Of a stretch of DNA of 64,000 bases, positions 61,348-64,000 are shown piece after piece. The translations under genes were made by a program, and so were the position numbers. Origin of the DNA: JAHEKD01 sp965204695 (GTDB lineage: Bacteria > Pseudomonadota > Gammaproteobacteria > Arenicellales > JAHEKD01). The notes beneath the pieces were generated by a model. It was given only the letters and a program-made list of their open reading frames with translations. It ran no database searches and was not told the DNA's origin. The DNA is taken from the NCBI GenBank assembly GCA_965204695.1, contig OZ242007.1, positions 3,038,001 to 3,102,000 on the forward strand. Direction: 5' to 3'. Numbering within the stretch: the first letter of the stretch is position 1; every line of letters starts with the position of its first letter.

Positions 61348-62411
61348 TGTCTATAACTATTGAAAAAAGGTTAACAACCAGCCCGGTTGCGCAAGCACTT
61401 TCCATTATTCTGGCACTTTCAGCTTCATTTTTTGTCAGTGCTCTACTTTTAATTTCAGCTGATGCGAATCTAATTGATGCCTCTGTAGCTGTCTGGGAAG
61501 GTGCATTCGGTTCTAAGCGTGCAATTGCAAAAACGCTTATTAAAGCCACGCCGTTGATACTCACAGGGGTTGCTGTAGTCATAGCGTTCCGTGCTAAGAT
61601 CTGGAATATTGGTGCAGAGGGACAGTTATTTGCTGGTGCCATCGCTTCATATGGAATGTATCTGCTTGTTGGGACATCAGCAGGTATATTTCTGATACCT
61701 TTAGTGTTTATGGCCGGTTTCGTTGGTGGCGGAATCTATGGAGGATTCGCGGGATATTTACGTTCCAAATTCGCTGTGAATGAGGTATTAAGCACCGTCA
61801 TGCTAAATTACATCATTCGATTCTTTCTTTCCTTTTTATTGGTAGGTGCTTGGCGAGACCCAAGTTCATTTTATCAGCAAACTTCCCGAATTGATCGTGA
61901 TGCACGTTTGCCAGAGATTTTTGATATCAGCAAATTTCATATTGGGTTTTTAATCGCCTTGCTATGCGCGGTGGGGGTATATGTATTGTTAACCCGAACA
62001 GCATTTGGTTTAGAGCTTCGTGCGATTGGGTTAAATGCCAAAGCAGCTAAATTCAAAGGTATCAACGTAGAACGAACGGCGGTAATTGTGATGCTAATCA
62101 GCGGGGGGATAGCAGGTCTTGCAGGCGTCACCGAGGTGTTTGGTGTTCATGGAAGATTAAAACCTGACATTTCAACTGGTTTTGGTTTTACTGGGATAAT
62201 CGTAGCCATGCTTGCATTGCTTAATCCAATAGCAGTAATCGTTGTAGCAATATTGCTTGGTGGTTTAATCAACGGCGGAATCAAAATGCAGGTTGTTACC
62301 GGTGTCCCAAGCGCAATGACGGATGCAATTCAGGCAATCATACTCATGTTTTTCCTTGCTGCAGCGGTATTGACACGATACAAAATAAATTTGGGGAAGA
62401 GTGATGAGTGA
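61347..62411 (+). CDS. ABC permease 1 (BPD_transp_2 type)
   Basis: The 354-residue permease has about ten membrane helices with BPD_transp_2/branched-chain-like sequence: GVAVVIAFRAKIWNIGAEGQ, GGFAGYLRSKFAVNEVLSTV, LELRAIGLNAKAAKFKGINV (the EAA-like loop). Start ATG at 61347 lies in the ATPase stop. It pairs with the second permease to form the channel. Confidence 0.88.
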   Translation: MSITIEKRLTTSPVAQALSIILALSASFFVSALLLISADANLIDASVAVWEGAFGSKRAIAKTLIKATPLILTGVAVVIAFRAKIWNIGAEGQLFAGAIASYGMYLLVGTSAGIFLIPLVFMAGFVGGGIYGGFAGYLRSKFAVNEVLSTVMLNYIIRFFLSFLLVGAWRDPSSFYQQTSRIDRDARLPEIFDISKFHIGFLIALLCAVGVYVLLTRTAFGLELRAIGLNAKAAKFKGINVERTAVIVMLISGGIAGLAGVTEVFGVHGRLKPDISTGFGFTGIIVAMLALLNPIAVIVVAILLGGLINGGIKMQVVTGVPSAMTDAIQAIILMFFLAAAVLTRYKINLGKSDE

Positions 62412-63348
62412 TCTTTTTACAGAAGCCGTTCTGATTAGTATATTAGCAGCGACGATTCGTATCGCAACTCCGCTAATCTTTGCTGCTCTCGGAGAACTTA
62501 TTACAGAGCGAGCAGGGATATTAAATCTTGGTGTCGAAGGCACGATGCTTATGTCAGCCTTTGCAGGTTTTGTAGGTACGTTTGCGACTAACTCACTCGT
62601 AGTTGGATTGGTTTCGGCAATGGTGGCCGGGGGGCTGATGGCATTCATAATGGTATTCATGGCAGCAACATTAAAAGTTGAGCAAGTCGTTACAGGGCTA
62701 GCTCTGAACATGCTCGCGGCGGGTATGTCATTGTACTTGTATAAGATCTATTTTGAAGGGAATGCACTACCGACAATTGAAGTAATGTCAATATACAGCA
62801 TTCCCATACTTGAGGAAATTCCATACTTAGGTCCAATTTTATTTCAGCAGAAATTATTGACATATGCGGCATTCTTGATGGTACCAGTTGTTTGGTTTTT
62901 CTTGTACCGAACTAAGTACGGTCTTGAAATACGAGTATTAGGGGAGAATCCGAAAGTTCTTGATACGAAGGGAATGAACGTGACCAGCCGTCAATATGCG
63001 GCGGTTATACTAGGTGGCATTCTTATCGGCGTGGGCGGGGCATTTGTGACTATTGGTTCAGTCGTACGCTTTGTTCCAGACATCACAGCTGGACGAGGAT
63101 GGCTGGCGCTGGTCATCGTAATTGCTGGAAATTGGCGCCCAGCTGGAATTTTGATTGCTGCCTTAGTTTTTGCATTTTTAGATGCACTTCAATTACAAAT
63201 ACAGGGTATTGGTGTTGCCTTACCTTATCAAATATTCCTTGCTCTTCCCTATATCATGGCAATTGTGTTGATGGTATTTAAAAGCCGTGTTGGCGGATCT
63301 GAAGAACCGCAACAACTCGGTATTCCTTACTTTCGAGGTGAGAGATGA
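62404..63348 (+). CDS. ABC permease 2 (BPD_transp_2 type)
   Basis: The 314-residue permease has about eight membrane helices. Motifs: LIFAALGELITERAGILNLG (family hallmark VEG follows), KVEQVVTGLALNMLAAGMSL, LEIRVLGENPKVLDTKGMNV (coupling loop). The ATG at 62404 (preferred over the GTG at 62401) overlaps the end of permease 1. It completes the importer. Confidence 0.88.
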   Translation: MSDLFTEAVLISILAATIRIATPLIFAALGELITERAGILNLGVEGTMLMSAFAGFVGTFATNSLVVGLVSAMVAGGLMAFIMVFMAATLKVEQVVTGLALNMLAAGMSLYLYKIYFEGNALPTIEVMSIYSIPILEEIPYLGPILFQQKLLTYAAFLMVPVVWFFLYRTKYGLEIRVLGENPKVLDTKGMNVTSRQYAAVILGGILIGVGGAFVTIGSVVRFVPDITAGRGWLALVIVIAGNWRPAGILIAALVFAFLDALQLQIQGIGVALPYQIFLALPYIMAIVLMVFKSRVGGSEEPQQLGIPYFRGER

Positions 63349-63372
63349 ATAATGCGATAACACAAGGCAACA

Positions 63373-64000
63373 ATGATGAAAAATAAAACTCGTATTCTGA
63401 TTATCAATCCCAACACCAGTGAATTTGTGACTGAGAAAATACGAACCTGTGTTGAAAATATGGTTGGTAGCAATGTTGAGATTGTTGCGGTTACAGGAAC
63501 TCGTGGTGCTCCAATAATCAACACACGGTCCGAATGCGCAATTGGTCGTGTTGAAGCTTTAGAATTAGCCGTGTCGCATGCCCATAATTGCGATGCAGTA
63601 TTATTAGCCATCTCTTTTGATACCGGCCTAGATGAGCTGCGAGAAATTTTGCCAATCCCGGTTGTTGGTATGAGTGAAGCGGGCATGCTGGTTGCTTGTA
63701 CAGTGGCACGCCGGTTTTCTTTAGTTACATTTGGAGAACGATCTGTTCCACTTTATGAAGAACTGATCGAGCATTATCGTTTAAAAGACCGTTCAGTTGG
63801 AACGGTTACTCTACGGCCGTTAACTCAGAAAGAGATGATTGATCCAACACAAATTATACCTCTGCTAATAGACAAAATAGAGGAGACAGCTGAGAACCAA
63901 GGAGCTGAAGCAATTGTTCTTGCAGGGGCTATATTTGCAGGACTAGCTGAGCGATTGCGTGATCAGGTTAGTATCCCTGTCATAGACGGAATTGTTGCCG
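63373..64000 (+). CDS. Asp/Glu/hydantoin racemase family protein (allantoin racemase-like), incomplete
   Basis: The gene starts about 25 bases after permease 2 and runs off the window edge (209 codons seen). It begins MMKNKTRILIINPNTSEFVT and has GTRGAPIINTRSECAIGRVE, then DAVLLAISFDTGLDELRE, features of hydantoin and allantoin racemases (HyuE/HpxA). The first catalytic Cys would be expected in the position occupied by SFDTG rather than the usual CFGDPG/ACFGD, so the active-site arrangement should be checked; the second lies in the QGAEAIVLAGAIFAG region, where I see Ala instead of Cys/Gly. It may therefore have a changed specificity or activity. The likely role is racemisation of allantoin or a hydantoin. 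Confidence 0.65.
   Translation, partial: MMKNKTRILIINPNTSEFVTEKIRTCVENMVGSNVEIVAVTGTRGAPIINTRSECAIGRVEALELAVSHAHNCDAVLLAISFDTGLDELREILPIPVVGMSEAGMLVACTVARRFSLVTFGERSVPLYEELIEHYRLKDRSVGTVTLRPLTQKEMIDPTQIIPLLIDKIEETAENQGAEAIVLAGAIFAGLAERLRDQVSIPVIDGIVA

Overview
The window reads as chromosomal DNA of a low-to-medium GC gammaproteobacterium, probably marine or host-associated. The support is a NirB fragment, an MlaA lipoprotein, RND/OMF efflux genes, TRAP transport and an integron with gammaproteobacterial-type attC sites. Decayed mobile DNA is very dense: remnants of IS21, IS110, IS3 (two), IS481, Tn3 and a TraA-type relaxase, plus intact-looking IS110, IS982 and IS66 elements. Many host genes are cut at element or rearrangement boundaries, so this is a plastic and partly degenerating region. 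I cannot name the species.

Layout. 1-3.8 kb is an IS graveyard around a doubly truncated nirB. 3.8-18.4 kb looks like two tandem units sharing diverged terminal repeats. Each starts with a ~180-bp leader repeat (3838, 11423) and ends with a ~160-bp trailer repeat (11260, 18285) that contains the 3' half of elongator tRNA-Met(CAU), beginning at the anticodon loop. Unit 1 carries a LysR regulator, a CuyA/D-cysteine desulfhydrase-like enzyme, a TRAP transporter and an amidase with a small partner. Unit 2 carries one gene for a 2147-residue secreted di-heme multidomain protein. 18.9-24.3 kb is an integron: a frameshifted intI, then five plus-strand cassettes (two unknown, another unknown, brnTA, FkbM methyltransferase). 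An IS110-family element sits inside the second attC, and its non-coding end looks like a bridge RNA whose guide matches that attC.

24.3-31.3 kb is mosaic accessory DNA: IS3 remnant, small unknown genes (several membrane-anchored), a TetR regulator, truncated genes, and an ORF that fuses a permease N-terminus to a Tn3 transposase C-terminus. 31.3-32.3 kb is a RES-Xre toxin-antitoxin pair with a double palindromic operator. 32.6-41.1 kb holds an RstAB-like two-component system, a MipA/OmpV protein preceded by an exact RstA-type box, and an OMF-MFP-RND efflux operon whose pump is broken by a stop codon and a deletion into mlaA. 41.9-47.1 kb has MFS and DMT exporters around IS982 and a membrane glycosyltransferase-like gene; 47.1-49.7 kb is IS66.

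49.7-64 kb is a coherent purine/ureide catabolism locus: xanthine dehydrogenase (xdhA, xdhB), isochorismatase-like hydrolase, guanine deaminase-like CDA protein, M20 hydrolase, a tandem-domain 5-hydroxyisourate hydrolase, a GntR/FCD regulator, a BMP-type nucleoside/purine ABC importer (binding protein, double ATPase, two permeases) and the start of a hydantoin/allantoin racemase. A shared TTGTnnACAA motif occurs in three promoter regions, with a weaker copy before the regulator, so the locus is probably one GntR regulon.
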